Assembly (NCBI GenBank): GCA_035299085.1
Contig: DATGXG010000025.1
Coordinates: forward strand, 20,633 to 84,632
Length of the DNA stretch: 64,000 nucleotides
Reading direction: 5' to 3'
From: Bacteroidales bacterium
GTDB lineage: Bacteria > Bacteroidota > Bacteroidia > Bacteroidales > UBA10428
This document shows, piece by piece, positions 63,966 through 64,000 of the stretch (its first letter is position 1; each line of letters begins with the position of its first letter). A program made the position numbers and the translations under genes. The notes under the pieces are model-generated. The model was given only the letters and a program-made list of their open reading frames with translations. It was not told the DNA's origin and did no database searches.

Positions 63966-64000
63966 ATGAAGACAACCTTTACTTATCGAAATAACAGGAA
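63966..64000 (+). CDS. start of a gene running off the right edge
   Basis: The ATG at 63966 opens a frame beginning MKTTFTYRNNR that is still open at the end of the window. Only 11 codons are visible, so no product can be assigned. The sigma-54-like promoter 60 bp upstream supports it being a real, regulated gene. Confidence 0.35.
   Translation, partial: MKTTFTYRNNR

Noticed and set aside
63895..63969. 24-codon frame starting MELAINSVKG before the right-edge gene
   Set aside because: Its ATG lies inside the sigma-54-like promoter, so it would not be transcribed from it; too short to support otherwise.

Overview
The window looks like a chromosomal segment of a Bacteroidota bacterium, probably class Bacteroidia. 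The evidence is a type IX secretion C-terminal sorting domain, a DUF5103 type IX plug protein beside a complete nqrABCDEF-apbE operon, five or more 6-bladed beta-propeller lipoproteins with the family's GxGPxEY motif, an M56/BlaI pair, and genes that mostly lack Shine-Dalgarno sequences. No rRNA, tRNA, CRISPR array or transposase gene was found.

Layout. Positions 1-3.7 kb hold a partial propeller lipoprotein, a TolC-like outer membrane channel and a class-C-type serine hydrolase. Positions 3.9-9.1 kb are a visibly AT-rich accessory island on the minus strand: a coiled-coil two-TM protein, a P-loop ATPase with zinc ribbon and winged helix, a Ymh/TIGR02391 protein with a HEPN-like RNSTAH motif, and a RelA/SpoT gene whose catalytic middle is deleted. 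This is the best candidate for an undescribed, probably anti-phage, system. A small membrane protein/XRE regulator pair with a palindromic operator follows (9.5-10.2 kb). Positions 10.9-15.9 kb hold a decaying cluster of propeller lipoproteins: one frameshifted, one with an in-frame stop, one reduced to a 110-bp remnant. Positions 16-23 kb carry OsmC, an NlpC/P60-like lipoprotein, an esterase, a GH172/DUF2961 protein and a YhcH-family protein, separated by repeat-rich DNA. Positions 23-40 kb are mostly core functions: adaptor/TolC efflux pair, CutC, FolC, nitroreductase, PhoH, SixA-like phosphatase, Ppk1, inositol phosphatase, LpxL-like acyltransferase, GT2, a degenerate receiver protein, a PfkB kinase and GdhA. 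Positions 40-50 kb hold an aldo/keto reductase, M56/BlaI, a type IX cargo protein, a GH2 beta-galactosidase and the DUF5103 plug. Positions 50-57 kb are the Na+-translocating NADH:quinone reductase operon ending in apbE, whose product supplies the covalent FMN. Positions 57-64 kb hold an alpha/beta hydrolase, PdxJ, a CBS protein, NadK, CapA, two TPM-domain proteins and LemA, with a sigma-54-like promoter at the right edge.

The intergenic DNA is unusually rich in repeats: low-complexity TTTCAAA-type arrays, hairpin arrays that keep a common linker but change stem sequence, a nested inverted-repeat element of about 190 bp (whole and partial copies), and one clear 308-bp MITE-like insertion with 18-bp perfect terminal inverted repeats and a 9-bp target duplication. 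A 32-bp bipartite motif with a fixed 10-bp gap lies upstream of three unrelated genes in the same orientation.
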